NCBI GenBank assembly: GCA_905233565.1
Contig: CAJOCL010000006.1
Location: forward strand, 1 to 56,426
Direction of reading: 5' to 3'
Source of the DNA: an uncultured Synergistales bacterium
Lineage (GTDB): Bacteria; Synergistota; Synergistia; Synergistales; Aminobacteriaceae
Length of the DNA stretch: 56,426 nucleotides
This document shows, piece by piece, positions 8,041 through 16,613 of this stretch. Position 1 is the stretch's first letter. Each line of letters starts with the position of its first letter. The notes below the pieces were generated by a model. It saw only the letters and a list, made by a program, of their open reading frames with translations. It was not told the origin of the DNA and did not search any database. Made by a program: the position numbers and the translations under genes.

Positions 8041-9482
8041 CACAGCCTCATTAAATAGTCGAGGCACGTTCTTACGCCGAAAGCCGTTGCGCCCTTAGCA
8101 TAGACTCCGTATTCTTTATCCTTGAAGTCAACCCCTGCAATATCCATGTGTGCCCACTTGATATTTTCGTCTACAAATTCCTTCAGGAACAACGCCGCGA
8201 ATATTGCACCGCCGTAACGCTGCCCGGAGTTCACCAAGTCAGCAAAAGGAGACTTCAAAGACTCTGAAATATCATCATCTTCAAGAGGCAGCCGCCAGTA
8301 ATTCTCGCCCCTTAATTCAGACGAAGCCAGGAGCTTTGAGCATAAGTCATCGTCATTGACAAAAAGCCCAGCCCTGTTTTTCCCAAGTGCTACCACACAA
8401 GCACCCGTCAAAGTGGCCATGTCGATAATAACATCGGGTTTAATCTCACTGGCAGCACAAAGAGCGTCAGCAAGCACTAAACGCCCCTCAGCGTCAGTGT
8501 TGTTAATTTCGATCGTCTTTCCGTTCCTTGCGCGTATTATGTCATCGGGTCTGTAAGAACTTCCCGAAGGCATATTCTCGGCACATGACAAAAAGCCGTG
8601 AACTTCAACGTTAAGCCCCAATTCACAAACTCCCTTTAATATTCCGAGAACGTTACAGGCACCTGTTTTGTCGCCCTTCATCGTGAGCATGAAATTATCA
8701 GGCTTTATGTTAAGTCCTCCGCTGTCGAACGTTATACCTTTGCCGACGACTGCAATTTTCTTAGACGCTTTAACTCTGGGCTTATAAGTCAGGTGTATTA
8801 ATCTCGGCGGATTTTTCGAGCCGCTTCCGACCGCAAGCAATGCGCCCATTCTTTCAGCCTTTAATCTGTTTTCGTCCCAGACTTCACACTCAAGGCCGTA
8901 TTTTTTCGCAAGTTCGCGGGCTTTTTCGGCCATTACTTCAGGAGATACGGAACAGCCCGGCTCATTAGCGATATTGCGTGAAAATATCTGAGCATCGGCA
9001 AACTTCAGGCCGTTAGAAATTTCTTTTTCGTCATAAACATCTGAATATATTTCGTCAAGCGAGAAGGGTTCGTAATCCTTGTCTTTAGTCTTGTAGCTGT
9101 CGAAAGCGTATCCGCAAAGCCCCCCTGCCTCGCCCAAAGAAAAGCATAAACCTTCATATTCTTTCAGGTGCGATAATGGGACGCAGGCAGATTTCCCGTG
9201 ATTTCTGCCGATTGTCCTCAGTCCCCAAGCGAGTGAATCACGTATTAATTTCAGCGTGCATTTATCCTTTTTTCCAAGCCCGATGAGATACATATTGCCC
9301 TCGACCATAGGGACGCGAAGGAGACTGCCTTTTTTGCCCTTGAAATCTCTGCGCGAAACGAGAACTGCAATAATCTCCCGTATATCTTTATGAAATTCAG
9401 GGATATTATTGCAGTCTTCCTCACGTAAAAGAACTAAGAGAGAATCGGCTGACGTGTCATCAGCGCAGCGGTTAATCAGCAT
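8040..9482 (-). CDS. pepA: Leucyl aminopeptidase, M17 family
   Basis: 480-residue cytosolic di-metal aminopeptidase that removes N-terminal residues from peptides, expected in an amino-acid fermenter. The C-terminal catalytic domain holds the metal-binding and active-site residues: Lys248 and Asp253 in Gly-Lys-Gly-Ile-Thr-Phe-Asp-Ser-Gly-Gly, then Lys-Gly-Asp-Lys near 269, and the M17 signature Asn-Thr-Asp-Ala-Glu-Gly-Arg-Leu at 328-335. The N-terminal 160 residues form the less conserved macro-like domain. Length is normal. The start ATG at 9482 overlaps the end of rpmB by 11 bases, so the two genes are co-transcribed. Confidence 0.93.
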   Translation of the reverse strand: MLINRCADDTSADSLLVLLREEDCNNIPEFHKDIREIIAVLVSRRDFKGKKGSLLRVPMVEGNMYLIGLGKKDKCTLKLIRDSLAWGLRTIGRNHGKSACVPLSHLKEYEGLCFSLGEAGGLCGYAFDSYKTKDKDYEPFSLDEIYSDVYDEKEISNGLKFADAQIFSRNIANEPGCSVSPEVMAEKARELAKKYGLECEVWDENRLKAERMGALLAVGSGSKNPPRLIHLTYKPRVKASKKIAVVGKGITFDSGGLNIKPDNFMLTMKGDKTGACNVLGILKGVCELGLNVEVHGFLSCAENMPSGSSYRPDDIIRARNGKTIEINNTDAEGRLVLADALCAASEIKPDVIIDMATLTGACVVALGKNRAGLFVNDDDLCSKLLASSELRGENYWRLPLEDDDISESLKSPFADLVNSGQRYGGAIFAALFLKEFVDENIKWAHMDIAGVDFKDKEYGVYAKGATAFGVRTCLDYLMRL

Positions 9483-9675
9483 TAACAGCCCTCTTCACGA
9501 AGCCGGATCTCAGGCACTTTGTGCAGACCCTGACTTTGAACGTCTCGCCGTCACCGGCATCAATTCTTACGGTCTGAAGGTTGATGTTCCAGCGTCTGCG
9601 AGTATGACGGTTTGAGTGGCTCACGGCGTTTCCTGATACGGGGCCGCGTCCGCAGCATTCACAAAATTTAGCCAT
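9472..9675 (-). CDS. rpmB: 50S ribosomal protein L28
   Basis: 67-residue L28 family protein with the expected N-terminus (Met-Ala-Lys-Phe-Cys-Glu-Cys-Cys-Gly-Arg), the Asn-Ala-Val-Ser-His-Ser-Asn segment, Arg-Arg-Trp-Asn-Ile-Asn-Leu-Gln, and a second Cys pair (Val-Cys-Thr-Lys-Cys-Leu). The N-terminal CxxCC-type cluster together with the later CxxC makes it a zinc-binding (C+) form. The ATG at 9675 has GGAGG eight or so bases upstream. Its 3' end overlaps pepA by 11 bases, an unusual pairing. Confidence 0.95.
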   Translation of the reverse strand: MAKFCECCGRGPVSGNAVSHSNRHTRRRWNINLQTVRIDAGDGETFKVRVCTKCLRSGFVKRAVNAD

Positions 9676-9732
9676 AATATAAAATCCTCCGTTGCAATTA
9701 CAAAATTACAAATATGAAAAATTACAGGCTGT

Positions 9733-9741
9733 ATTATAGCA
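9733..9741 (-). promoter_or_regulatory. Candidate extended -10 promoter for rpmB-pepA
   Basis: On the minus strand TGCTATAAT (TGnTATAAT, perfect extended -10) lies about 60 bases before the rpmB start. No good -35 is visible, which is common for extended -10 promoters. Prediction from sequence only. Confidence 0.5.
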
Positions 9742-9838
9742 TTAAGGCTGAATTTTCAGCGAGGCACATAAATATAAAACAAAACAGGATACATTATAAT
9801 TACGTATAAAATCAGATAATATTTCATATGGAGATGTT

Positions 9839-12382
9839 TTGCAAGTGAACGTTAATAAAATTTTATTCTCGTTGCTGAATAACGGATTAACTTTTTCAGC
9901 GTCCCCGTCATATGCAGCAGAGTACGATCCTCAGCATACTATGCTCGCGCTCAACATGGCAATAGTTTCAATCAACAGAATAATAACGACTCAGGACAGA
10001 ATCGTTCTTGAACAGGAATATCAGAACATCATAAACAATCTTAGTCTTGAAAATATTGAAAGCGATCACGATATGACCGCCCTTTACCGCGATATGATGT
10101 CCGTTATTTCAAGAAAGAGGCTGCACGATGAGGACGCGGAATTTCTGCAGGGCCGTTATGACCGAATGGAAGAAAAATTCATGAAAGATACTTTGGGCAG
10201 TATTAAACCTTCCGGGTCAAACATCTTCAGCTTTGTCGTAAGCCTTGCCGTTAAGTCCATGTCTTCATATTTTTCGTACAAGTATTCAAAGTCAGAAATT
10301 GCAGAAGGGTTAAACGGTGAACGCTGGAAGCTGACAAAAGAAGATATAACAGACTGCAATCAGCTTCAGGAACGCCTGTTAAATTCGTCATGGAATTTGT
10401 TGCGTCAATACAAACTCCCTGACAATTACCGCCTTGTTCAAAGAAGCCTTGACGATTTTTACAAGGCCGTCAGTGAAACAGAACAGAAGCGGAAATTAAG
10501 AATGCTGCGGGCGCTTGAAAAGGATTTCCGGGTTTATCCGCCTTACTGGTATTACAGGGCAAGGACTGCTCAGGCTTTGAATGACGATCAAGAGGCTCAT
10601 TCATGTTTTGAGAAGTTCAACGAAACTTGGAGGCCGGTACTTCGTCATGATCCGTACAAAGTCGAGGCTGTGAAGTTCAGAATAGCGGAACTTGTAAGGA
10701 ATGGGGATCTTTCGGATGATGAAAGGCGCGAGGCTCTCAGCCTTCTTGAAGTCATGACCGCTAACACTCCCCGTGAAGACTGGGCGGATAATCTTTTCGC
10801 CGGATTTGTATATTTCCTGCTTGGCGAGAAGAACAGAGGGATTGAAATTGTTGAAACTAATGTTGATTTCGGTTATGGCGTTGACGCGAGCAAAGCAATG
10901 CTGGCTCAGATGAAAAGCGGTGAATTGAATTTTGGAACGCTGCCTTCAGAACTTGCAGAATTGGATAAACAGCTTGCGGAGGCATTAACCAAATATTTTG
11001 AAGGTCAGGAAGACGAAGGAGTAAGGCAGGATAAATCGGAGGCCGTAAAATGGTACCGCAAAGCTGCTGAACAGGGTCATGCTACGGCACAATACAATCT
11101 TGGATGTATGTACAACCTCGGCGAGGGAGTAAGAGAAGATGACTCGGAGGCCGTAAAATGGTACCGCAAAGCCGCTGAACAGGGTAATTCTTGGGCACAA
11201 TACATTCTTGGAAATATGTACTACGACGGCGAGGGAGTGGAAAAGGATAAATCGGAGGCCGTAAAATGGTACCGCAAAGCCGCTGAACAGGGTAACGCTG
11301 TGGCACAAAACTGGCTTGGATTTATGTACTATAACGGCGATGGAGTAAGGCAGGATAAATCGGAGGCTGTCAAATGGTACCGCAAAGCCGCTGAACAAGG
11401 TAACGCTTCGGCACAAAGCCGTCTTGGATGTATGTACAACCTCGGCGAGGGAGTAAGAGAAGATCAATCGGAGGCCGTAAAATGGTTGCGCAAAGCCGCT
11501 GAACAGGGTTATGGTTGGGCACAAGACTGTCTTGGACATATGTACTACAACGGCTATGGAGTGGAAAAGGATTTTTCGGAGGCCGTCAAATGGTACCGCA
11601 AAGCCGCTGAACAGGGTCATGCTCAGGCACAAACCAGTCTTGGACATATGTACTACAACGGCTATGGAGTGGAAATGGATAAATCGGAGGCCGGAAAATG
11701 GTACCGCAAAGCCACTGAACAGCGTAATTCTTGGGCACAAAGAAATCTTGGGGCTATGTACGGCAACGGCGAGGGAGTAAGGCAGGATAAATCGGAGGCC
11801 GTCAAATGGTATCGCAAAGCCGCTGAACAGGGTCATGCTTGGGCACAATACAGTCTTGGAGAAATGTATTACGACGGCGAGGGAGTGGAAATGGATTTTT
11901 CGGAGACTGCTAAATGGTACCGCAAAGCCGCTGAACAGGGTCATGCTTCGGCACAATTCCATCTTGGATGGATGTACAGCCTCGGCCTTGGAGTGGAAAA
12001 GGATAAATCGGAGGCCGGAAAATGGTACCGCAAAGCCGCTGAACAGGGTCATGCTGATGCACAATACCGTCTTGGAGTGATGTACAGAGTGGAAAAGGAT
12101 GACTCGGAGGCCGTAAAATGGTACCGCAAAGCCGCTGAACAGGGTCATGCTTGGGCACAATTAAGTCTTGGGGCTATGTACGGCAACGGCGAGGGAGTGG
12201 CGCAGAACTATAAAACAGCGTACATGTGGTATTATCTCTTAACTTTAAGCGGTCTTAATTGCAATGACGAGTTAAGGAAACTTGAAGAAGGCCGATCAAG
12301 TTCCGCAAAAGTCTCAAAATCCGAAGCTCAGGAGGCCAGAGCGGAAGCACAGCGAAAATACAACGAAATCAAAGCGCGTTAA
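9839..12382 (+). CDS. Large Sel1-repeat protein with helical N-terminal domain
   Basis: 847-residue protein. Residues about 1-30 hold a weak signal-peptide-like segment (Lys-Ile-Leu-Phe-Ser-Leu-Leu, ending Ser-Tyr-Ala-Ala-Glu). Residues 35-380 are a helical domain I do not recognise, with TPR-like stretches around 240-370. Residues about 390-800 are 11 to 12 Sel1 repeats that are nearly identical (Glu-Ala-Val-Lys-Trp-Tyr-Arg-Lys-Ala-Ala-Glu-Gln-Gly). The last repeat diverges and is followed by a basic/acidic tail. One late repeat lacks four residues. The start is TTG at 9839 with GGAG six bases upstream; a GTG at 9845 is an alternative. It is monocistronic, between rpmB and a terminator. The role is probably a protein-interaction scaffold, but the partner is unknown. 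Confidence 0.8.
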   Translation: MQVNVNKILFSLLNNGLTFSASPSYAAEYDPQHTMLALNMAIVSINRIITTQDRIVLEQEYQNIINNLSLENIESDHDMTALYRDMMSVISRKRLHDEDAEFLQGRYDRMEEKFMKDTLGSIKPSGSNIFSFVVSLAVKSMSSYFSYKYSKSEIAEGLNGERWKLTKEDITDCNQLQERLLNSSWNLLRQYKLPDNYRLVQRSLDDFYKAVSETEQKRKLRMLRALEKDFRVYPPYWYYRARTAQALNDDQEAHSCFEKFNETWRPVLRHDPYKVEAVKFRIAELVRNGDLSDDERREALSLLEVMTANTPREDWADNLFAGFVYFLLGEKNRGIEIVETNVDFGYGVDASKAMLAQMKSGELNFGTLPSELAELDKQLAEALTKYFEGQEDEGVRQDKSEAVKWYRKAAEQGHATAQYNLGCMYNLGEGVREDDSEAVKWYRKAAEQGNSWAQYILGNMYYDGEGVEKDKSEAVKWYRKAAEQGNAVAQNWLGFMYYNGDGVRQDKSEAVKWYRKAAEQGNASAQSRLGCMYNLGEGVREDQSEAVKWLRKAAEQGYGWAQDCLGHMYYNGYGVEKDFSEAVKWYRKAAEQGHAQAQTSLGHMYYNGYGVEMDKSEAGKWYRKATEQRNSWAQRNLGAMYGNGEGVRQDKSEAVKWYRKAAEQGHAWAQYSLGEMYYDGEGVEMDFSETAKWYRKAAEQGHASAQFHLGWMYSLGLGVEKDKSEAGKWYRKAAEQGHADAQYRLGVMYRVEKDDSEAVKWYRKAAEQGHAWAQLSLGAMYGNGEGVAQNYKTAYMWYYLLTLSGLNCNDELRKLEEGRSSSAKVSKSEAQEARAEAQRKYNEIKAR
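11020..12200 (+). repeat. Tandem 108-bp Sel1-coding repeat array
   Basis: About 11 copies of a 108-bp unit lie in tandem inside the Sel1 gene, with strong identity at DNA level around GGAGGCCGTAAAATGGTACC and CGCAAAGCCGCTGAACAGGG. One copy (near 12075-12100) is 12 bp shorter, still in frame. Conservation of third codon positions suggests recent amplification or gene conversion. The array also creates a long antisense open frame that I treat as an artefact. Confidence 0.9.
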
Positions 12383-12402
12383 AATCAATAAAATAAAACA
12401 GG

Positions 12403-12432
12403 CCGCCGGCGATAAAAACCGGCGGTATTTTC
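12403..12432. terminator. Bidirectional intrinsic terminator
   Basis: A perfect 7-bp GC stem, CCGCCGG (12403-12409) and CCGGCGG (12419-12425), has TATTTT on its plus side and an A-rich flank that reads as a T-rich run on the minus strand. It lies between the convergent Sel1 gene and tusA-like gene. Confidence 0.8.
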
Positions 12433-12437
12433 TGCCC

Positions 12438-12659
12438 TTATTTCAAAAGTACCAGTTTGTAGCCTCCGCCTTCAAGCTCATTAACTTCAACTTTCCAGCC
12501 CTTATTCTCTGCAAAGCGTGATACATTGTTCCGTGAAGTTGCCGTGTCGACAAGAACTTCAACACGTCCTGAATTAAGGCCCGAAAGAGCCTTTTTAGTC
12601 AGCATTACAGGCTGGGGACAAGAAAGCCCCGATGCGTTGACCGTTATAACATCGCTCAT
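12438..12659 (-). CDS. TusA/YedF-type sulfurtransferase-like protein
   Basis: 73-residue protein of the TusA/SirA/YedF family. The family signature is near the N-terminus: Asp/Asn-Ala-Ser-Gly-Leu-Ser-Cys-Pro-Gln-Pro-Val-Met, with Cys14 in the CPxP motif that carries persulfide in TusA. It lies 4 bases after the YedE-type transporter gene, so the pair matches the yedE-yedF arrangement known from bacteria with sulfur or selenium trafficking. It probably accepts sulfur (or selenium) linked to import by YedE; which of the two elements cannot be told from sequence. Confidence 0.87.
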   Translation of the reverse strand: MSDVITVNASGLSCPQPVMLTKKALSGLNSGRVEVLVDTATSRNNVSRFAENKGWKVEVNELEGGGYKLVLLK

Positions 12660-12663
12660 TGAA

Positions 12664-13740
12664 TTACTCCCCCCTGTCCCTGCATAATACGCCCACTAAG
12701 ACGCAGAATATAAGGCCGGCTATTGTTACATGTATTCCGTAAGCCCCGATCCCTGCGCCTGACGATGCAGCCGAAAAATTATGAGCAACAGCGGCACCCG
12801 TAAGCATTCCGAGAACGAATACGCCCGCGTCGGAATCTCCTTCGCCTGCCATGATTAACTGTCTTCCCGGACATCCTCCCGCAAGCGTGAACGCTAAGCC
12901 TGAAAGCACCATTCCCAAGAAATTCCATAATTCATTCGTGTGTGCAACCGGCTGACCCTCAAAACCCGGCTTGAAAGTTCCAAGCGCGTAATTTGCCGCA
13001 AACGCCGTAATCATGAACGCGATTATACCCTTGAGGAGATAAGAATCACCCATCATCAGGAAATCACGTATCGCCCCGACCGTGCAGAACCTGCTACGCT
13101 GTGCAAGCCATCCGACAATCAAGCCTGCAGCAAGTGCCATTAATACCGGTGCATGCTGTGAGCCGGGCCCTGATGTTGAAAAGAAGACGGGAGCATTCTC
13201 GCCGAATTTGGGCGCAATAAAGAGCATGGCCAGAAGTCCGGCGGCAATTAAAGGCATTACTAGGCCGGAGGCTTTAGGGTTGTTTGTTGACGCGCCGAGA
13301 CTGAAGCCCCTCCATAAGAATAATATTCCGATGAATATCCCGACGATTAATCCGCCGACACCGTATAAAGCGTTCCAGTCACCGCCCGAAACTCTCAGAT
13401 ATGCCCTCCACGGACAGCCGAGAAAGACTAAAGCCCCGAGCATTGCGAAAACTCCCAAGCCGAAACGTACCGCCGGTGATGATCCGCCTCTCGGTGAATA
13501 CTCACGGAATATCAGGGCAGAAATGAACGAACCGAGTATAAATCCCGGAATTTCAGGGCGTATATACTGGACAACTCCGGCTCTGTGAAAGCCTAAAGCC
13601 CCTGCAATATCCCTAGTGAAACAGGCTACGCAGAATCCCATGTTTCCCGGATTCCCATAGTGTGCAAGCGCAACAGCAATAAGCCCGATAAGACCGCCTG
13701 CAATCCACGGGCCGTGTCTGGACGTTAAAGTTTTGTCCAT
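12664..13740 (-). CDS. yedE: YeeE/YedE family transporter (sulfur/selenium-linked)
   Basis: 358-residue inner-membrane protein with nine or ten helices in two repeated halves. The family cysteine motifs are visible: Gly-Phe-Cys-Val-Ala-Cys-Phe-Thr-Arg-Asp near residue 36, Gly-Cys-Pro-Trp-Arg near 108, Arg-Phe-Cys-Thr-Val-Gly-Ala-Ile-Arg-Asp near 216, and Gly-Gly-Cys-Pro-Gly-Arg near 288. This double arrangement is typical of YeeE/YedE proteins, some of which import thiosulfate, while the YedE subgroup is associated with selenium metabolism. It is followed by the TusA-like gene in the same operon. The substrate here is inferred, not shown. Confidence 0.87.
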   Translation of the reverse strand: MDKTLTSRHGPWIAGGLIGLIAVALAHYGNPGNMGFCVACFTRDIAGALGFHRAGVVQYIRPEIPGFILGSFISALIFREYSPRGGSSPAVRFGLGVFAMLGALVFLGCPWRAYLRVSGGDWNALYGVGGLIVGIFIGILFLWRGFSLGASTNNPKASGLVMPLIAAGLLAMLFIAPKFGENAPVFFSTSGPGSQHAPVLMALAAGLIVGWLAQRSRFCTVGAIRDFLMMGDSYLLKGIIAFMITAFAANYALGTFKPGFEGQPVAHTNELWNFLGMVLSGLAFTLAGGCPGRQLIMAGEGDSDAGVFVLGMLTGAAVAHNFSAASSGAGIGAYGIHVTIAGLIFCVLVGVLCRDRGE

Positions 13741-13864
13741 AATTTTATGAATCCTCCTTTTTGATTATTTATGTGTATATTAACTCATTACCTGCATTTT
13801 TAGCTATCATGTTTTTTGTGATATATTTTCCCCGTAAAAATTTTATGACTAAGGATTTATTTTT

Positions 13865-14482
13865 ATGATTGCAATAGTTAATTACGGCGTTGGAAATCTT
13901 TTCTCACTTAAAAGTTCTTTCAGCGCTATCGGACAGAAAGTTATAATAACGTCAGACCCTGAAGACCTGAAAGACGCTGACAGAATAATCCTGCCCGGTG
14001 TCGGAGCTTTCGGGGATGCCGCAGAAAAATTATTCTCTTCGGGACTCTCAAAGCCCCTTATATCTGAAGCACGGAACGGGAAGCCCATACTCGGCATTTG
14101 TCTTGGAATGCAGCTGTTATTTTCAAAGGGTTACGAGTTCGGCGAATATGACGGGCTGAATCTCATTCCCGGAGATGTCAGAGCCATAAGCGGCGTAATC
14201 CCGAAAAATCTTAAAATCCCTCAAATGGGCTGGAACTCATTGAAATTCACTAACCCGTCGGAAATATATTCGCGTTCAAAAAAAGGCAGCTATGTTTATT
14301 TCGTTCATTCTTACGCTGCTTTCTGTCCGTCCGAATATATAACGGCGACAACGAATTACGGCGCGGATTTAACGGCCTCGGTTCAGAACGGAAATATTTA
14401 CGGCGTTCAGTATCACCCCGAAAAAAGCGGAAATGTCGGGCTTGATATACTGAGATCGTTCTGTGAAATTGAGGTGAAATGA
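13865..14482 (+). CDS. hisH: Imidazole glycerol phosphate synthase glutaminase subunit HisH
   Basis: 205-residue class I glutamine amidotransferase. It supplies ammonia from glutamine to HisF in the fifth step of histidine synthesis. The catalytic triad is complete: Cys79 (Gly-Ile-Cys-Leu-Gly-Met-Gln), His185 and Glu187 (Tyr-His-Pro-Glu-Lys-Ser). The oxyanion strand motif Pro-Gly-Val-Gly-Ala-Phe is at 44-49. It is the first visible gene of a tight plus-strand operon hisH-A-F-IE-K. hisG, hisD, hisC and hisB are not in this window. Confidence 0.95.
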   Translation: MIAIVNYGVGNLFSLKSSFSAIGQKVIITSDPEDLKDADRIILPGVGAFGDAAEKLFSSGLSKPLISEARNGKPILGICLGMQLLFSKGYEFGEYDGLNLIPGDVRAISGVIPKNLKIPQMGWNSLKFTNPSEIYSRSKKGSYVYFVHSYAAFCPSEYITATTNYGADLTASVQNGNIYGVQYHPEKSGNVGLDILRSFCEIEVK

Positions 14483-14484
14483 TA

Positions 14485-15201
14485 ATGATCATAATTCCTG
14501 CTATAGATTTATTTAACGGTCAGGCTGTAAGGCTCTTCAAGGGCGATTATAACAGCATGACGGTTTATGATACTGACCCGGTAAATACGGCCATGAAGTT
14601 TAAGTCTGAAGGTGCGGAATGGATTCATATTGTTGACCTTGAGGGCGCAAAATCAGGGAATGCAGTTAATATTGATACCGTCATGAAGATTCATGATTAC
14701 AGCGGCTTAAAATGTGAAACGGGGGGCGGGATAAGGGATATTAAAACGGTTGAAAGATATATAAATTCAGGGATTGACCGCGTAATTCTCGGAACTTCGG
14801 CGGTCTTGGACGAAAAATTTTTGCGCACGGCGGTGAAAACTTTCGGGGATAAAATAGCAGTCGGCGTTGATATTAAAAATGGCAGTGTTGCGGTTAAAGG
14901 CTGGCTTGAAGATTCAGGGGTTGACGCTATGGCTTTCTGCCTGAAAATTCAGGACATCGGCGTAAAGACCATAATTTCGACCGACATTTCACGGGACGGC
15001 GCAATGAAAGGGACAAATCTTTTACTGTATTCGGAACTTAAATCAAAATTAAAAATGAATATAATTGCTTCAGGCGGTGTAAGCTCTCTTGATGACGTAA
15101 AAGAACTTTCAGAACTGGGAATTTACGGCGCAATAATCGGGAAGGCATATTACACGGGAGCAGTCAAAATTTCAGAAGCGATAGAGGCGGCGAAAAAATG
15201 A
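14485..15201 (+). CDS. hisA: ProFAR isomerase HisA
   Basis: 238-residue TIM-barrel isomerase converting ProFAR to PRFAR in histidine synthesis. I choose ATG 14485: it puts the catalytic Asp at the usual position 8 (Ile-Pro-Ala-Ile-Asp-Leu) and lies 8 bases after GAGGTG. ATG 14479, overlapping the hisH stop, is the alternative and adds two residues. The second catalytic Asp is in Val-Gly-Val-Asp-Ile-Lys-Asn-Gly near 129. The phosphate-binding loops Gly-Gly-Gly-Ile-Arg and Ser-Gly-Gly-Val-Ser are intact. The stop overlaps hisF. Confidence 0.94.
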   Translation: MIIIPAIDLFNGQAVRLFKGDYNSMTVYDTDPVNTAMKFKSEGAEWIHIVDLEGAKSGNAVNIDTVMKIHDYSGLKCETGGGIRDIKTVERYINSGIDRVILGTSAVLDEKFLRTAVKTFGDKIAVGVDIKNGSVAVKGWLEDSGVDAMAFCLKIQDIGVKTIISTDISRDGAMKGTNLLLYSELKSKLKMNIIASGGVSSLDDVKELSELGIYGAIIGKAYYTGAVKISEAIEAAKK

Positions 15202-15956
15202 TAACAAAAAGAATAATCCCATGTCTTGACGTTAAGAACGGGCGTGTTGTTAAGGGCGTTAATTTCCGTTGGCTCAGCGATGTAAGTTCCCCCGTTGAAC
15301 TCGCAAAATTCTACAGCGATAACGGGGCTGATGAACTTGTATTCTATGACATTACGGCCTCGTCGGACGGACGGAAGATTTTTACTGAAGTTCTGCGTGA
15401 GACTGCAAGGAACGTATTTATCCCTTTGACTGTCGGGGGCGGAATATCAAGCGTTAATGATTTTGAGCGTGTTTTGTCATGCGGTGCCGACAAAGTCAGC
15501 GTTAATACGGGCGCAATAATGAACCCTGAATTAATCCACGAAGCCGCAAAATTATACGGCTCTCAATGTGTAGTCATTTCTGTTGACGTTAAACGGGTGA
15601 ACGGTGAATTTCATGTTTTTTCACGGGGCGGGCGCAATGATACGGGCATTGAGGCGGTAGGCTGGATTAAACGCTGTGTACATGACGGTGCGGGTGAAGT
15701 TGTTTTGAACTCGATTGACACTGACGGTGTGAAAAAGGGCTTTGATCTCGAAATGTTAAAGGCCGTCTGCAATTCCGTAAATGTTCCTGTAATAGCGTCA
15801 GGGGGTGCAGGCAGCATTGAGGATTTTATAACTCTCTTTCATGAAATCCCTAAATGTGATGCCGGGCTTGCTGCTTCAATATTCCATTTCGGCGAGGTTT
15901 CAATAATGGATCTGAAATTAAGAATGAAAGAGGAAAATATACCTGTGAGGTTGTAA
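15198..15956 (+). CDS. hisF: Imidazole glycerol phosphate synthase cyclase subunit HisF
   Basis: 252-residue TIM-barrel cyclase that pairs with HisH to make imidazole glycerol phosphate and AICAR. The catalytic Asp11 is in Pro-Cys-Leu-Asp-Val-Lys-Asn-Gly-Arg-Val-Val-Lys-Gly. The second acid is in Ile-Ser-Val-Asp-Val-Lys. Phosphate-binding Gly-Gly-Gly-Ile and Ala-Ser-Gly-Gly-Ala-Gly are present. It overlaps hisA by 4 bases (ATGA) and is 3 bases from hisIE. Full length. Confidence 0.96.
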   Translation: MITKRIIPCLDVKNGRVVKGVNFRWLSDVSSPVELAKFYSDNGADELVFYDITASSDGRKIFTEVLRETARNVFIPLTVGGGISSVNDFERVLSCGADKVSVNTGAIMNPELIHEAAKLYGSQCVVISVDVKRVNGEFHVFSRGGRNDTGIEAVGWIKRCVHDGAGEVVLNSIDTDGVKKGFDLEMLKAVCNSVNVPVIASGGAGSIEDFITLFHEIPKCDAGLAASIFHFGEVSIMDLKLRMKEENIPVRL

Positions 15957-15959
15957 TTA

Positions 15960-16613
15960 ATGATTGATATTAACGAATTGAAATTTAATGCTGACGGTTT
16001 AATACCTGCCGTTGTTGTTGACGATAACACCGGCGAAGTTTTAATGCTTGCTTACATGAACCGTGAGAGCCTTGAAATATCGCTCGAAAAAAAATTAACA
16101 TGTTTCTGGAGCCGTTCAAGAAAAGAATTATGGCTTAAGGGCGAAACAAGCGGAAATTATCAGCACATAAAAGAGATTAAGGCCGACTGTGACCGCGACA
16201 CTCTTTTGATTTACGTTAAGGCTGACGGCCCTGCATGTCATTTGGGTAATGTTTCGTGCTTTGCTGATGACTTAATGGAACGTGAAGGGGAAGAACACGA
16301 AAAATTCACCCTCTGCGGACTCATGGAGCTTATAAAAGGCAGGAAATCGGAAAAAGTGGATGGCTCCTACACGTCATATTTATTTGAGAAGGGATTAGAC
16401 AAGATATTAAAGAAGATAGGCGAGGAGAGTTCAGAGGTTATAATTGCCGCAAAGAATGACAGGAAAGAGGCAGTATACGAAATTTCAGACCTTGTTTATC
16501 ATATGCTTGTATTAATGGCTGAAATGAATATCGACATTAAGGACATAATCAGGGAATTGGCATCGCGCCACGTAATCGACAAGAAAATAAAACAGGAAAA
16601 AATGACATCATGA
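15960..16613 (+). CDS. hisI: Bifunctional phosphoribosyl-AMP cyclohydrolase / phosphoribosyl-ATP pyrophosphohydrolase
   Basis: 217-residue HisIE fusion for steps 2 and 3 of histidine synthesis. The N-terminal HisI part (1-110) has Thr-Cys-Phe-Trp-Ser-Arg-Ser-Arg, Leu-Trp-Leu-Lys-Gly-Glu-Thr-Ser-Gly, and Asp-Cys-Asp-Arg-Asp with the metal-binding Asp residues, followed by Cys-His. The C-terminal HisE part (about 118-215) has the MazG-like helical [10 protein letters not shown] motif. It overlaps the next gene by 4 bases. Confidence 0.95.
   Translation: MIDINELKFNADGLIPAVVVDDNTGEVLMLAYMNRESLEISLEKKLTCFWSRSRKELWLKGETSGNYQHIKEIKADCDRDTLLIYVKADGPACHLGNVSCFADDLMEREGEEHEKFTLCGLMELIKGRKSEKVDGSYTSYLFEKGLDKILKKIGEESSEVIIAAKNDRKEAVYEISDLVYHMLVLMAEMNIDIKDIIRELASRHVIDKKIKQEKMTS

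Noticed and set aside
10985-12160. 391-codon open frame on the minus strand across the Sel1 array
   Set aside because: It is the antisense of a 108-bp tandem repeat, so any stop-free unit gives a long open frame. It has repetitive low-information protein sequence, no ribosome site and no family resemblance.
11020-12200. CRISPR or satellite DNA
   Set aside because: Unit length is exactly 36 codons, in frame, and each unit encodes a Sel1 repeat.
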